From Streptomyces sp. A0958 (GTDB lineage Bacteria; Actinomycetota; Actinomycetes; Streptomycetales; Streptomycetaceae), in assembly GCF_004795035.1 (NCBI RefSeq), contig NZ_SSBK01000002.1, forward strand, positions 62,001 to 126,000: DNA of 64,000 bases. Reading direction: 5' to 3'. How positions within the stretch are numbered: position 1 is the stretch's first letter; the number at the start of each line of letters is the position of its first letter. Shown here one piece after another: positions 28,623-36,546 of this stretch. Both the position numbers and the translations under genes were made by a program. The notes under the pieces are model-generated. The model saw nothing but the letters and a program-made list of their open reading frames with translations, was not told the DNA's origin and did not search any database.

Positions 28623-28991
28623 CTTCGCCTCCTCGGGCCAGAGGAACACACCCTCATGTAAGGACTCCCGCACGAGGTTATGTGACGGGTTGTACGCAGC
28701 ACATGGGATGCCTGGAACCCGTCTCGTGGGTGGCGGCATGACATCGCTCAGGGCTTCTCGACACCCCGGACCCCTCCCCGGAATGCCGTGCACATCCACC
28801 GCCCGTAGCGTCACGCCCGAATGATCGTTACTCCAAGCACGGGCGGGCGCCCACGGCGAGGACTCCCGAAATTCCGCTCACGCCGACCGGCCGATACGGC
28901 ACGGTTCGGCCGCAGGATCTCGCCTCCGCCGTGGCACCACTTCACCGGAAGTACGCCGACCGCCCACAGGTGCCAGAGAAACGAAACGTCG
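28623..28991. other. Divergent intergenic region, nuclease / PASTA-like gene
   Basis: 369 bases holding the presumed promoters of both flanking genes. A less GC-rich stretch at about 28650-28710 probably contains the nuclease promoter on the minus strand. I see no strong palindrome or repeat. Confidence 0.4.
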
Positions 28992-30215
28992 ATGAACCCG
29001 TACAACGTCCCGTCCCCGCCTCCGCCTCCGCCTCGGCCCCGGCCTCGGTGGAAGTCCACCCCGGTCGCGCTGGGGCTTCTCCTTCTTGTCGCTCTCACCG
29101 GCGCACTCAATCCCTACCTCGGCCTCCTCTCGATGATGGCCGCGATGGTGGCGATGTGGACCGTTCCGCCGTGGCGCTGGTTCGCCAAGCTCGGCGCGAC
29201 GTTCGGCGCCCTCCTGCTGTTCGCCATCGGCGGGGGTATCGGTGGCCAACTCGATGACGGCAGCACGGACAAGGCCAACGCGAAGGCTCCCGCAGCGGCG
29301 GACGAGCGGCATACACCCGCGTCGTCCGCCACCGCATCCGCGCCTCCGGAGATCGCCGACTACACCGGCAGGTCACTGGCCGAGGCCGAGGAGCGGACCC
29401 GGTCCGTCGGTTTCACCACCACCCGTCACGACGCATCCACGGAGAACCGCGCCATCCACAACAGCGCGAACTGGCGCGTGTGTTTTCAGGACTCCGACAC
29501 GGCCAGGATGACGATCGACTTCGCGGCGGCCAAAAGCGGCGAGCCGTGCCCGAAGGAGGACGGGGGCCCGCTTGCGTGGCCGATGATGCCGGATGTCGTC
29601 GGCGCCACCTACGCCTCGGCGGTCAAGTCCCTGACTCACTCCGGCATCTCGCTCAGCCGCGTCACGCTCGACGACGTCTACCTCGATGTCGACGCCCCCA
29701 CCGCCGATGAGGCGGCGAAGAACGGCAACGAATGGCACGTCTGCTTCCAGTCGCCGGACGACAAGAAGCAGGTTCACTCCACCACCGAGGTCCGGCTCGA
29801 TCTGGGGCGATGGACCGACGACAGCAGCGTGCGGAGTTGTCCCGACTCCAAAGACACCACCTATGAGGACCCGGCCAACGCTCCCGACAGTCACGAGGAC
29901 GAGGACGGGGACGGAAGCGGAAGCGCCTCGGGTGGGGACGGGCATTCATCCGGCGCCGCCCGGTCCGGAAGTTCCGGGGGCAGCGGGGCTCCTTCGGGCG
30001 GAAACACTCCGAGCGACGGCTCCTCCGGCGGGTCGTCCTCCGGCGGCAGTTCCTCGGGCGGAGGCGCTTCGGGCGGAGGCACCTCGGGCGGCAGCTCTGG
30101 AACCGTGCACCCCGGGGCGTTCTGCTCTCCCCCCGCCACGGGCGTCACCGCCGCCGGCACCCCGATGGTCTGTGGCCCCGCCGCCGACGGGCGTAACCGC
30201 TGGCACCACGCCTGA
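28992..30215 (+). CDS. Membrane-anchored protein with two PASTA-like domains and Gly/Ser linker
   Basis: Predicted 407 residues from ATG 28992. A Pro-rich cytoplasmic start (SPPPPPPRPRPRWKS) is followed by two or three membrane helices (about 25-95). An extracellular part has two PASTA-like repeats of about 70 residues: IADYTGRSLAEAEERTRSVG and MPDVVGATYASAVKSLTHSG, each followed by a paired Cys (WRVCFQ...EPCP; WHVCFQ...RSCP). A roughly 80-residue Gly/Ser/Asp linker leads to a short C-terminal domain (GAFCSPPATGVTAAGTPMVC, then GPAADGRNRWHHA) with two Cys, seen at the end of various Streptomyces surface proteins. Possibly binds cell wall; no kinase or enzyme domain. Confidence 0.72.
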   Translation: MNPYNVPSPPPPPPRPRPRWKSTPVALGLLLLVALTGALNPYLGLLSMMAAMVAMWTVPPWRWFAKLGATFGALLLFAIGGGIGGQLDDGSTDKANAKAPAAADERHTPASSATASAPPEIADYTGRSLAEAEERTRSVGFTTTRHDASTENRAIHNSANWRVCFQDSDTARMTIDFAAAKSGEPCPKEDGGPLAWPMMPDVVGATYASAVKSLTHSGISLSRVTLDDVYLDVDAPTADEAAKNGNEWHVCFQSPDDKKQVHSTTEVRLDLGRWTDDSSVRSCPDSKDTTYEDPANAPDSHEDEDGDGSGSASGGDGHSSGAARSGSSGGSGAPSGGNTPSDGSSGGSSSGGSSSGGGASGGGTSGGSSGTVHPGAFCSPPATGVTAAGTPMVCGPAADGRNRWHHA

Positions 30216-30359
30216 CCGCCCCCTCCGGCCGCTGCCCGGTCCCCGAGCGCAGCCGGCCACCCGCGCCGCCTGTGTCCGCACGCTCCCCGGAGTCCCGCCG
30301 TCCGCAGGTGCGGTCCCTGTACGGTGAGCGTCCTCACAGGCTGTCGAAAGGTTTCGAAG

Positions 30360-30914
30360 ATGCACAGGTCCCGCGCCCTGACCGTCCCGTTCATAGCCTT
30401 GGCCGCCGCCGCGCTGGCCCTCACCGGGTGTTCGTCGGACAGCGATGACTCCAAGAAGGACGCGTCCGACTCCTCGGCGAGCGCGCCCGCCGACGCGGGG
30501 AAGGACGACAAGGCGAAGGACGACGAGGGCTCGGAGCCGGCGGGGGACGGGAAGGGGTCCGCGCAGCTCAGCTACAAGGGTGGCGCGAGCGGGGAGGTCT
30601 CCATCAAGAGCGTCGGGTGCGCAGTGATGAACGGGAAGCTCGCCGCCATCACCGCACCGGACAGCGCGGACAGCTCCACCCCCGCGAAGCCCTCGTTCAC
30701 CGCCGTCGTGACCGACGACAAGGCGATGACCACGCTCACCACGGACGACGGCACGAGCTACCTCCACACCTCCGCGCCCGGGATCACCGGCAGCAAGAGC
30801 GGCGGCACCTGGGTCGTCACCGTGGCCGGGCTGGAACTCGGACCGACCGACCCGACCGGTGACTCGATCACCGTCGACGGCACCATCACCTGCGGGAGCG
30901 TCGCCGGGATGTAG
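30360..30914 (+). CDS. Putative lipoprotein
   Basis: Predicted 184 residues. The signal peptide ends in the lipobox LALTGC (Cys near 25) and is followed by a roughly 40-residue linker rich in Ser, Asp and Lys. The mature domain (SAQLSYKGGASGEVSIKSVG, CAVMNGKLAAITAP, ITCGSVAGM at the end) has two Cys and resembles small immunoglobulin-like Streptomyces lipoproteins of the mycobacterial LpqH (19-kDa antigen) type. That resemblance is by pattern only. Single-gene unit closed by a strong terminator. Confidence 0.72.
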   Translation: MHRSRALTVPFIALAAAALALTGCSSDSDDSKKDASDSSASAPADAGKDDKAKDDEGSEPAGDGKGSAQLSYKGGASGEVSIKSVGCAVMNGKLAAITAPDSADSSTPAKPSFTAVVTDDKAMTTLTTDDGTSYLHTSAPGITGSKSGGTWVVTVAGLELGPTDPTGDSITVDGTITCGSVAGM

Positions 30915-30923
30915 GGCCCCTCG

Positions 30924-30962
30924 CCCGTCCGGCGCCCCCCGGTGCGGGGAGCGCCGGACGGG
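30924..30962. terminator. Bidirectional hairpin terminator between convergent genes
   Basis: A perfect 12-bp stem CCCGTCCGGCGC / GCGCCGGACGGG (30924-30935 and 30951-30962), extended by inner CCCC/GGGG pairing. It lies 10 bases after the lipoprotein stop (+) and 7 bases before the stop of the opposing gene (-). Confidence 0.85.
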
Positions 30963-30968
30963 TGGGCG

Positions 30969-31307
30969 TCAGCCGTCCGGCGCCCCGTTCACCGGGGCGA
31001 GCAATTCGAGCCGCGCCCCGCGGCTCTCCGCGACGCGCACGATCTGGCGCAGCGACTCGTTCAGCCTGTTGGCGACGAAGCGGACCTGCGACCCGGTGGA
31101 CGCGTCGTCCGCCAGCAGATCGGCGGCGTGGCCGAGCAGTTCGTTCGCCATGTCCAGCTGGATGTCCTCCACGTCGTCGGCCATCCGCGAGACGTAGCCA
31201 GTGCCGTCCCCGACGACGTAACAGGGCTTCCCGCCCGCCCCCGTCCACGGCAGCAGCCGCATCCCCGACGCGTCGGCGCGGTCGGTCGGTTCGGTGCTCG
31301 TCCTCAT
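30969..31307 (-). CDS. Hypothetical protein next to the HTH/DUF397 locus
   Basis: Predicted 112 residues from ATG 31307. The N-terminal half contains LLPWTGAGGKPCYVVGDGTG, a pattern common in small Streptomyces proteins beside HTH/DUF397 pairs. The C-terminal half is helical (MADDVEDIQLDMANELLGHA, QVRFVANRLNESLRQIVRVA). No signal or membrane span. Its ATG overlaps the stop of the 46-residue gene upstream (ATGA), so the two are co-translated. Function unknown; regulatory or sensor roles are suggested only by context. Confidence 0.7.
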   Translation of the reverse strand: MRTSTEPTDRADASGMRLLPWTGAGGKPCYVVGDGTGYVSRMADDVEDIQLDMANELLGHAADLLADDASTGSQVRFVANRLNESLRQIVRVAESRGARLELLAPVNGAPDG

Positions 31308-31444
31308 GCCACGGCCCGGTGGGCGCAGGTGCACGAGTAGGGGTACGCGTAGGCGTGCGGGTGGACCACGGGGGGCTGTTGGCGCTGCGCGGGGGACAGC
31401 CGTCGGCGTACCGGCTTCAGGAGTCGGGCGATAGCGTGCTTCAT
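31304..31444 (-). CDS. 46-residue basic small protein
   Basis: Predicted 46 residues, starting MKHAIARLLKPVRRRLSPAQ and ending YSCTCAHRAVA. The amphipathic basic N-terminus and Pro/Arg-rich body resemble tiny proteins encoded just ahead of similar hypothetical genes in Streptomyces. Evidence is the four-base overlap with the following gene and sensible third-position GC. The binding site is weak. Two Cys (CTC) near the end might bind metal. Confidence 0.5.
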   Translation of the reverse strand: MKHAIARLLKPVRRRLSPAQRQQPPVVHPHAYAYPYSCTCAHRAVA

Positions 31445-31636
31445 GTCAGCCTGCTTTCTGGGGGTGACCATGCCCCCGGACCGGTTGCGTCGGTCGCGGG
31501 GGTCTCTCGGTTTCCTCGTTCGAGGGTCGGCCGCTTCTTTCCGTAGCGAACCCATCACAGAGTGGGGTCATTCGTGGCTACGCTGCCAGGGGGTCGGGGA
31601 TGACAGCGCGTGTGTCAAGACGGGGAGTTGGACTGC

Positions 31637-32473
31637 ATGGGAACGAAACACGGTCCGCGTACGCCGAGGCAGAAGTACGGCGAGGAGCTGCGGCTGCGGC
31701 GCATCGCGGCGGGCCTGACGCAGGAAGCCCTGAGCGAGATGGTGGTCTGCTCGCCCACCCTCATCAGCCATTACGAGGCGGGGCGGCGGCTGCCGAGTCC
31801 GGAGGACGCGCAGCGGATCGACCGGGCGTTGGGGACGGACGGATTCTTCGAGCGGTGGCTGGAGGATCTGGACCCGGCGTACGCACACTACTTCGGTGTA
31901 GTGGCCGAGTTGGAGCGTGAGGTTACGGAGATCCGTCACTACGGCGGCTCTCTCATCCCGGGGCTGCTCCAGACGAAAACGTATTCGCGAGCCGTGTTCG
32001 AGGCATACCGCCCTAACCACAGCGCAGAGGAACTTGACGAGCTGGTTGTCAGCCGTGCCAAACGAGCCGTGCTGCTGGATAAGCCATCGGCACCGGTAAC
32101 GTGGATTCTGCTCGATGAGGCGGCTCTCAGGCGCCGCGTCGGCGGACCAGAGGTGATGGCAGAGCAACTGCACAAGTTGGCGGACATGTCCGATTCCGGG
32201 CGCGTGCGCATGCATGTGCTGCCGTTCGCATCCGGAGCACACGCGCTTCTGGAGGGCATGCTCTACTTGCTGTCCTTCGCAGACGCGGCCCCGCTGGCGT
32301 ACATCGAGGGACTTCACAACGGGCGCTTGGTGGATGACCCAGCGCTGGTTGGCTCCTGCCACACCTCCTACACTCTCGCCCTGAGTGACGCGGCCTCAAG
32401 GCAACAGTCGGTGGCGCTCGTCAGAAGCATCGCGAAGGAGTACGAAAATGCACATCACCGAGCCCGCCACTGA
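31637..32473 (+). CDS. HTH XRE regulator with DUF5753 domain
   Basis: Predicted 278 residues from ATG 31637. The N-terminal Cro/CI helix-turn-helix is clear (YGEELRLRRIAAGLTQEALS, VVCSPTLISHYEAGRRLPSP). The DUF5753 domain follows (HYGGSLIPGLLQTKTYSRAV, RAKRAVLLDKPSAPVTWILL, ADMSDSGRVRMHVLPFASGA). It forms the standard Streptomyces pair with the overlapping DUF397 gene (26-base overlap). Such pairs act as regulator plus small antagonist, as with BldB-type/WhiJ-AbaA systems. The direct targets of this one cannot be read from sequence. Confidence 0.88.
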   Translation: MGTKHGPRTPRQKYGEELRLRRIAAGLTQEALSEMVVCSPTLISHYEAGRRLPSPEDAQRIDRALGTDGFFERWLEDLDPAYAHYFGVVAELEREVTEIRHYGGSLIPGLLQTKTYSRAVFEAYRPNHSAEELDELVVSRAKRAVLLDKPSAPVTWILLDEAALRRRVGGPEVMAEQLHKLADMSDSGRVRMHVLPFASGAHALLEGMLYLLSFADAAPLAYIEGLHNGRLVDDPALVGSCHTSYTLALSDAASRQQSVALVRSIAKEYENAHHRARH

Positions 32474-32669
32474 CAGCGCGCCCCTGACCGAATGGCGCAA
32501 GTCCAGCTACAGCGGCGGTGCCAACGGCGATTGCCTCGAAGTAGCAGCCGGCCACGCCACCGTCCCCGTCCGCGACAGCAAGACCCCCGCCGGCCCCGCC
32601 ATCGCCTTCTCCCCCGCCGGCTGGTCCTCCTTCGTCACCGCGCTCAAGGACGGGCACCTCTCCGCCTGA
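32448..32669 (+). CDS. DUF397 protein
   Basis: Predicted 73 residues. The DUF397 core is complete: WRKSSYSGGANGDCLEVA, VPVRDSKTPAGPAIAFSP, GWSSFVTALKDGHLSA. ATG 32448 lies inside the end of the HTH gene (GAAGGAG seven bases upstream), so both are translated together. In characterised pairs the DUF397 protein modulates the cognate DUF5753 regulator, antitoxin-like in some cases. Confidence 0.9.
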   Translation: MHITEPATDSAPLTEWRKSSYSGGANGDCLEVAAGHATVPVRDSKTPAGPAIAFSPAGWSSFVTALKDGHLSA

Positions 32670-32686
32670 CCTCACCCCACGCCGGG

Positions 32687-32712
32687 GGCGGCCCCGCCCG
32701 GACGGGGCCGCC
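32687..32712. terminator. Bidirectional terminator between DUF397 and the Septu operon
   Basis: GGCGGCCCCG (32687-32696) and CGGGGCCGCC (32703-32712) form a perfect 10-bp stem with a 6-base loop, between convergent stops at 32669 (+) and 32722 (-). Confidence 0.82.
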
Positions 32713-32721
32713 GGGCCGATG

Positions 32722-33480
32722 TCAGGCGCGGGACAGGAACGACGCGCGCAGGCCCTGGTCGCGCAGCAGTCCCAGGGTCTCTTCCTCGCCCGTGAACAAC
32801 AGCTCCGCCGCGCGATGGCCGGCTTGGTGGAACATCGCCGCCAGCACGTCCGCGAGCGGCCGGTTCCAGGCCACCCGGACGATCTCCGCCGCTTTGTCAT
32901 GCTGACCTCGGTCCGTGGCGATCCGCCACAGCTCGACCGACTGCTTGGCGGTTGCGTAAGCCGTTCTGCGGCCGTCGACGAGGACTCCCCGGGAATTGAG
33001 TCCGAACACGGCTATGCACGCCTCGCCCTGGGGCGTCAGCCCTTTGTACCTGCCCACCGGCAGGATCAGCCGCAGGTGCTCCAGCGGCTCCTGAAGTGTG
33101 GGATCGAGAAGGAGCGGGCTGCCGTCCCTCTCCGAGCGCGGGAAGGTGTTCCGCTTCTGGTTGCTGTTGCAGTACGCGCAGGCCAGCAGGTGGTTGAGCC
33201 ACTCGAACGTGCGCAGCGGGGCGAGGCTCTTCGGCTCGAAATGGTCGATGTCCGTGCCCTGGCTGTCGCCGCAGTACATGCAGCGCTGGTGGCCGGGGGC
33301 CATGTCCGCGAGGGTGGCCAGGAGACCGCCACGTACGCGACGGCGGACGGTGGTGTGGGCCCAGAGGTCAGCGGCCTTCGCCTTGCGGTCGGCCTCGGCG
33401 GTCCGCTCGATCCGATCGGTGTACGTGGTGAGGTGCGCTGCCGTGCCCGGAGGCAGCGGAGCCCGTTCCAGCCGGATCAC
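32722..33480 (-). CDS. ptuB: PtuB-like HNH endonuclease (Septu-type defence effector)
   Basis: Predicted 252 residues; GTG 33480 overlaps the ptuA stop (GTGA). The N-terminus MIRLERAPLPPGTAAHL is typical of PtuB. The HNH/zinc-binding centre is complete: CMYCGDSQGTDIDHFEPKS (Cys pair and metal/catalytic Asp-His) and later NHLLACAYCNSNQKRN (Asn and second Cys pair). Length fits the PtuB/TIGR02646 nuclease of Septu and Ec78-type retron systems. In those, the ATPase partner holds the nuclease in check until phage infection, when PtuB cuts nucleic acid. No reverse transcriptase lies nearby, so this looks like the stand-alone Septu form. Confidence 0.8.
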   Translation of the reverse strand: MIRLERAPLPPGTAAHLTTYTDRIERTAEADRKAKAADLWAHTTVRRRVRGGLLATLADMAPGHQRCMYCGDSQGTDIDHFEPKSLAPLRTFEWLNHLLACAYCNSNQKRNTFPRSERDGSPLLLDPTLQEPLEHLRLILPVGRYKGLTPQGEACIAVFGLNSRGVLVDGRRTAYATAKQSVELWRIATDRGQHDKAAEIVRVAWNRPLADVLAAMFHQAGHRAAELLFTGEEETLGLLRDQGLRASFLSRA

Positions 33481-34877
33481 TGACCTTTGCCGCCCTCTCC
33501 GTCACCGATCTCCTCGGAGAGGCGGTGGAGCTGGGCGGACATTTCATGGACCCGCGCGGCCGGTGAGCTGGTGAGCAGTTCCTTGAGCTTTTTGTAGCGC
33601 TCGACCGTCTCCGGTGACGTGTCCCCCTCGTACACCCGGGACTCCAGCGCCACGAATTCGGCACGGCGGCGCTCGGCCTGTTCGGAGTACGGGGTGTCGA
33701 GGCCGAAGAGTTCGGAGAGGACCGCGTCGTCACCGCTGCCGTAGACCACTCGCTCGTACAGGTCCTCCGACACCACCTCGGGGGCCCCTTCCTCTTCCAC
33801 ACCGGGCAGGCGGATGAGGCCGCCGGGATCGGCCGCCTGGCAGATGTACGGGCTGTGGGTCGTCACGATGAACTGGATGTTGGGGAAGTGTTCGGTCAGC
33901 CAGGGGCCGATGCGGCGCTGCCAGGAGACGTGGAGGTGGGCGTCGATCTCATCGATGATCACGACACCGGGCACTGGCAGGAGGCCGGGACCGCGCTCGC
34001 CCTCGTCTCCGCTGAACGCGTCGTCGCCGAAGGCATCGTGAATCTGCTTGAGCAGATCGACCACGAGTGCGGCCACCGTGCGGAATCCGTCGCTCATCTC
34101 CCGTAGCGGGTACCGGTGACCGTCGCGGGTCACCCACAGCCCCTCGGAGTCGACGTCCTCGACCCGGTAGCCGTCGGGAAGCAGCCCGTGGCCAAGGACC
34201 GACAGCGCTGCACGTTTGAGTGCTGCGGCGCCCTCCCGGCCTTCGAGCGCCCGTAGGTGCTGCTCGATCAGCCAGGCGACTCCTTCGGCCAGTGAGGCGT
34301 CCTCGTGGAAGAGGCTCGCCTGTCGGGCCACCGGGCCGGAGGCGAGCATCAGCCGCTGGACCTCGCCCGATCCTCCGGCCATCCGCCGGAATGGGCCGTA
34401 GGCGGCGCAGAACCAGCCCGTCGGGTTGTCCGCCCAGGGACCGCGTTGTGCGGGGGTGGCGCTCGTGGCTTCGGGGTTCTGCCTGATGCCTTCCAGTGCC
34501 GGCTGCGCGCTCTTGCGGCTGCTCATGTCTTCCGCCGGAGCCGTCCAGCGCAGGCCCGCCCAGAAGTTGGTCTGGGTGCGCCCGGACGCGCTGAAACGGT
34601 CGAAGGCCGCGTCCCTGACGATCTTCGCCTGCGCCGAGCCCTCGACTGCTCCACGCGACATCCAGTTCTCGAACCCCTGCACGAGTCCCCGCGCGGCGAC
34701 CGGCCCGCTGAGTGCCAGGGCCAGCGCCCGCAGCAGTGTCGTCTTTCCCGCGCCGTTCCGTCCGGCGAGGACCGTCCAGCCGGCATGCGTGCCGTCCGGG
34801 CGGGTCAGTGTCAGATCGACGACGCGCGGGCCGTGGAACGATTTGATGTTCTCGACGTACACGCGGGAGACGTACAT
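33477..34877 (-). CDS. ptuA: PtuA-like SMC/AAA ATPase (Septu-type defence)
   Basis: Predicted 466 residues. ABC/SMC-like ATPase: N-terminal strand MYVSRVYVENIKSFHG, Walker A AGRNGAGKTTLLRALALALS near 38-57, a middle insertion of about 200 residues, the signature-like LREMSDGFRTVAALVVDLLK, Walker B VVIIDEIDAHLHVSWQRRIG, and switch His FIVTTHSPYICQAAD. The C-terminal helices contain many Glu/Arg (KKLKELLTSSPAARVHEMSA), probably the partner-binding part. It is the first gene of a coupled two-gene operon with the HNH nuclease, the defining Septu arrangement. A stand-alone OLD or RloC-like ATPase is less likely given the coupled ptuB. Confidence 0.8.
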   Translation of the reverse strand: MYVSRVYVENIKSFHGPRVVDLTLTRPDGTHAGWTVLAGRNGAGKTTLLRALALALSGPVAARGLVQGFENWMSRGAVEGSAQAKIVRDAAFDRFSASGRTQTNFWAGLRWTAPAEDMSSRKSAQPALEGIRQNPEATSATPAQRGPWADNPTGWFCAAYGPFRRMAGGSGEVQRLMLASGPVARQASLFHEDASLAEGVAWLIEQHLRALEGREGAAALKRAALSVLGHGLLPDGYRVEDVDSEGLWVTRDGHRYPLREMSDGFRTVAALVVDLLKQIHDAFGDDAFSGDEGERGPGLLPVPGVVIIDEIDAHLHVSWQRRIGPWLTEHFPNIQFIVTTHSPYICQAADPGGLIRLPGVEEEGAPEVVSEDLYERVVYGSGDDAVLSELFGLDTPYSEQAERRRAEFVALESRVYEGDTSPETVERYKKLKELLTSSPAARVHEMSAQLHRLSEEIGDGEGGKGQ

Positions 34878-35179
34878 GAGTAACGGTTCCGTCCGGTGTG
34901 GAGGGGCGGGGCAGGCTGTTCCGGTTCCACGTCGGCCGGATCACGCCGCCCAGCGTCTCGGCGAACTCCTCATCGGCCGCGGCTTCACCGAACCGATCTG
35001 CCCGGACCTGAGCGGTATGCGGATGGTTGAGGGCATTGGACTCGGTTCGCGCACCATAGGGAACTGACGGGTGGCTGATACTGATAGATGGTACCGAAAG
35101 CGTGCGGATCACTCGGAGGGCCGAGTCTACGAGGCATGGACCTGCGAGGAGTCCTCCCGCCACGGAAGCACCGGAAGGG
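34878..35179. other. Upstream region of the Septu operon
   Basis: About 300 bases without a convincing gene. On the minus strand TATGGT near 35055-35060 is a weak -10 candidate for ptuA, with only a poor -35. I looked for a retron msr/msd-like paired region or a reverse transcriptase frame and saw none. A small plus-strand frame here mirrors nothing known. Confidence 0.4.
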
Positions 35180-35212
35180 GGCGAGGCCCGACAGGACGCG
35201 TCGGACCTCGCC
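35180..35212 (-). terminator. Hairpin terminator behind a decayed minus-strand gene
   Basis: GGCGAGGCCCGAC (35180-35192) and GTCGGACCTCGCC (35200-35212) form a 13-bp stem with one mismatch around a 7-base loop. It follows the stop at 35250-35252 of the pseudogene remnant, consistent with a former functional gene there. Confidence 0.65.
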
Positions 35213-35249
35213 CGGCTGCGGGCCGGCGCTCGTGCCCCGGCCCGACCGC

Positions 35250-35530
35250 TCAGCTCTCCGGGTTGAACGGCACGTCCGCCGGGAGCGCCTTCGGCCAGGG
35301 GGGCGTGGTGCCGGACGCCGAGGTGGTTCTCCGGGGGGCGTCATTGGCGGTGGCCTTGCGGAAGCAGTGGGTGCTGACCCCGTGGTTGTGGTGGACGACC
35401 TTGGGGTGCGTGCAGTCGACCGGTTTGACCGGCGGGTACGGCGATGGCACCGAGCTTGCTGCCTGATGCCCAGGTCCGGCCGCCGTCGAAGGAGCGGTCC
35501 GGCCAGGGGGATCGGGAATCCTCCGCAGGG
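35250..35530 (-). pseudogene. C-terminal remnant of a secreted protein, frameshifted
   Basis: Two minus-strand frames hold protein-like pieces that would follow each other. About 35530-35430 encodes DRSFDGGRTWASGSKLGAIA, resembling a BNR/sialidase-like Asp-box. About 35440-35250 encodes a Cys/His-containing end (VDCTHPKVVHHNHGVSTHCF, then WPKALPADVPFNPES). A frameshift lies between them, nothing upstream continues the protein, and the lipoprotein gene begins 90 bases beyond on the other strand. I read this as the degraded 3' end of an exported protein; the family is uncertain. Confidence 0.4.
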
Positions 35531-35619
35531 CCGATGGGGTGTGGGGGTGACTGGCCGTCAGTGGAGCGGCGATCCGGCCCATCCGTCGAGAGGGCCCCGG
35601 TCCCGCTACCATCCCGGCC

Positions 35620-36450
35620 ATGGGTAGATCGAAGCACCTCATAACAGCCTTGACGGTCACCGCGGTCGGCGCCGCTCTCCTCACGGGTTGCTCGTCCGAC
35701 GACCCGGACACGGACGCGGCGCAGCCGGCGGCCTCGTCGCCCGCCGGCTCCCCCTCCGCGCCTCCCTCCGCGCCCGCCTCCGCGTCCTCGCCCGCACCGG
35801 AGGAGAGCGAGGCCACCGCGTACGTGGAGCCGGCCGAGTGCGAGAGCCTGGGGCTGGCGTCGGACGCGAAGCTCGCCGGCAAGGACCTGGCGGCGTGTGT
35901 GACCGCCGCGTTCGCGGCCTACGGCACGGGGACCGAGTACATGCTCAACAAGGACCGGGCGGGCACCACGCGGTTCCGGGTCGGGGACGATCCGGAGCTG
36001 GCGGGGGATGTCGACGGGGCGGGCGGAGAACGCGCCAAGAACTCGTTCGTCTTCCTCGGCGGCGAGGAGTGGATCAAGTCCGACGGGGCCTGGGAGAAGA
36101 GCGACTCCAAGGAGGCGGTGGACGCCGAGCTCGGGCGGAAGTACCGGACGCTCTCCGATCCGCAGGTCGTCTCGGACATCGTCGGCACGTTCGCGACCTG
36201 GAAGGTCGACACCGAGAAGGCCCTGATCTCGCTGGAGAACGGCAAGGACACCCACGCCTGGCGCATCACCAACGCGGCGCACTTCGACTACCAGGGCGCG
36301 GAGATGACCGAGTACATCCTGTGGATCGAGGACGACGGCACCCCGGTGGGCGCCCAGGCCACCTCGCATACGGGAGGGGCGCCCAGCACCGTGTCCCAGC
36401 ACTTCTACGACCTCGGGGAGCCGGTCACCATCGAGGCTCCCGCCGTGTAG
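35620..36450 (+). CDS. LppX/LprG-like lipoprotein
   Basis: Predicted 276 residues. Lipobox LLTGC at residues 21-25 after a Sec signal; then a Pro/Ala/Ser linker of about 45 residues. The mature domain (AYGTGTEYMLNKDRAGTTRF, FLGGEEWIKSDGAWEKSDSK, ATWKVDTEKALISLENGKDT, LWIEDDGTPVGAQATSH) has the alternating strands and length of lipid-binding LppX/LolA-like folds. By pattern it could carry lipids at the cell surface, but a specific ligand is unknown. Independent gene with its own terminator. Confidence 0.72.
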   Translation: MGRSKHLITALTVTAVGAALLTGCSSDDPDTDAAQPAASSPAGSPSAPPSAPASASSPAPEESEATAYVEPAECESLGLASDAKLAGKDLAACVTAAFAAYGTGTEYMLNKDRAGTTRFRVGDDPELAGDVDGAGGERAKNSFVFLGGEEWIKSDGAWEKSDSKEAVDAELGRKYRTLSDPQVVSDIVGTFATWKVDTEKALISLENGKDTHAWRITNAAHFDYQGAEMTEYILWIEDDGTPVGAQATSHTGGAPSTVSQHFYDLGEPVTIEAPAV

Positions 36451-36456
36451 AGCCGC

Positions 36457-36498
36457 CCTCCCCCGGGGCCCGGACCGCACAGCCGGGCCCCGGGGAGG
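36457..36498 (+). terminator. Hairpin terminator after the lipoprotein
   Basis: CCTCCCCCGGGGCCCGG (36457-36473) pairs with CCGGGCCCCGGGGAGG (36483-36498) with one bulged C; loop of 9 bases. It starts 6 bases after the stop and sits between convergent genes. Confidence 0.8.
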
Positions 36499-36501
36499 AA
36501 G

Positions 36502-36546
36502 CCGGATTCACCGGACTCGCCGGACTCGCCGGAGTCACCGGATTCA
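36502..36546. repeat. Five 9-bp tandem repeats
   Basis: Units CCGGATTCA, CCGGACTCG, CCGGACTCG, CCGGAGTCA, CCGGATTCA run head to tail from 36502 to 36546. The last unit includes the stop codon (TCA, 36544-36546) of the isomerase gene. Slippage expansion is likely. Confidence 0.7.

Noticed and set aside
34878..35250. Retron RNA or reverse transcriptase next to the PtuA/PtuB pair
   Set aside because: No reverse transcriptase motif (YxDD) in any frame nearby and no long paired msr/msd-like region; kept as a stand-alone Septu.
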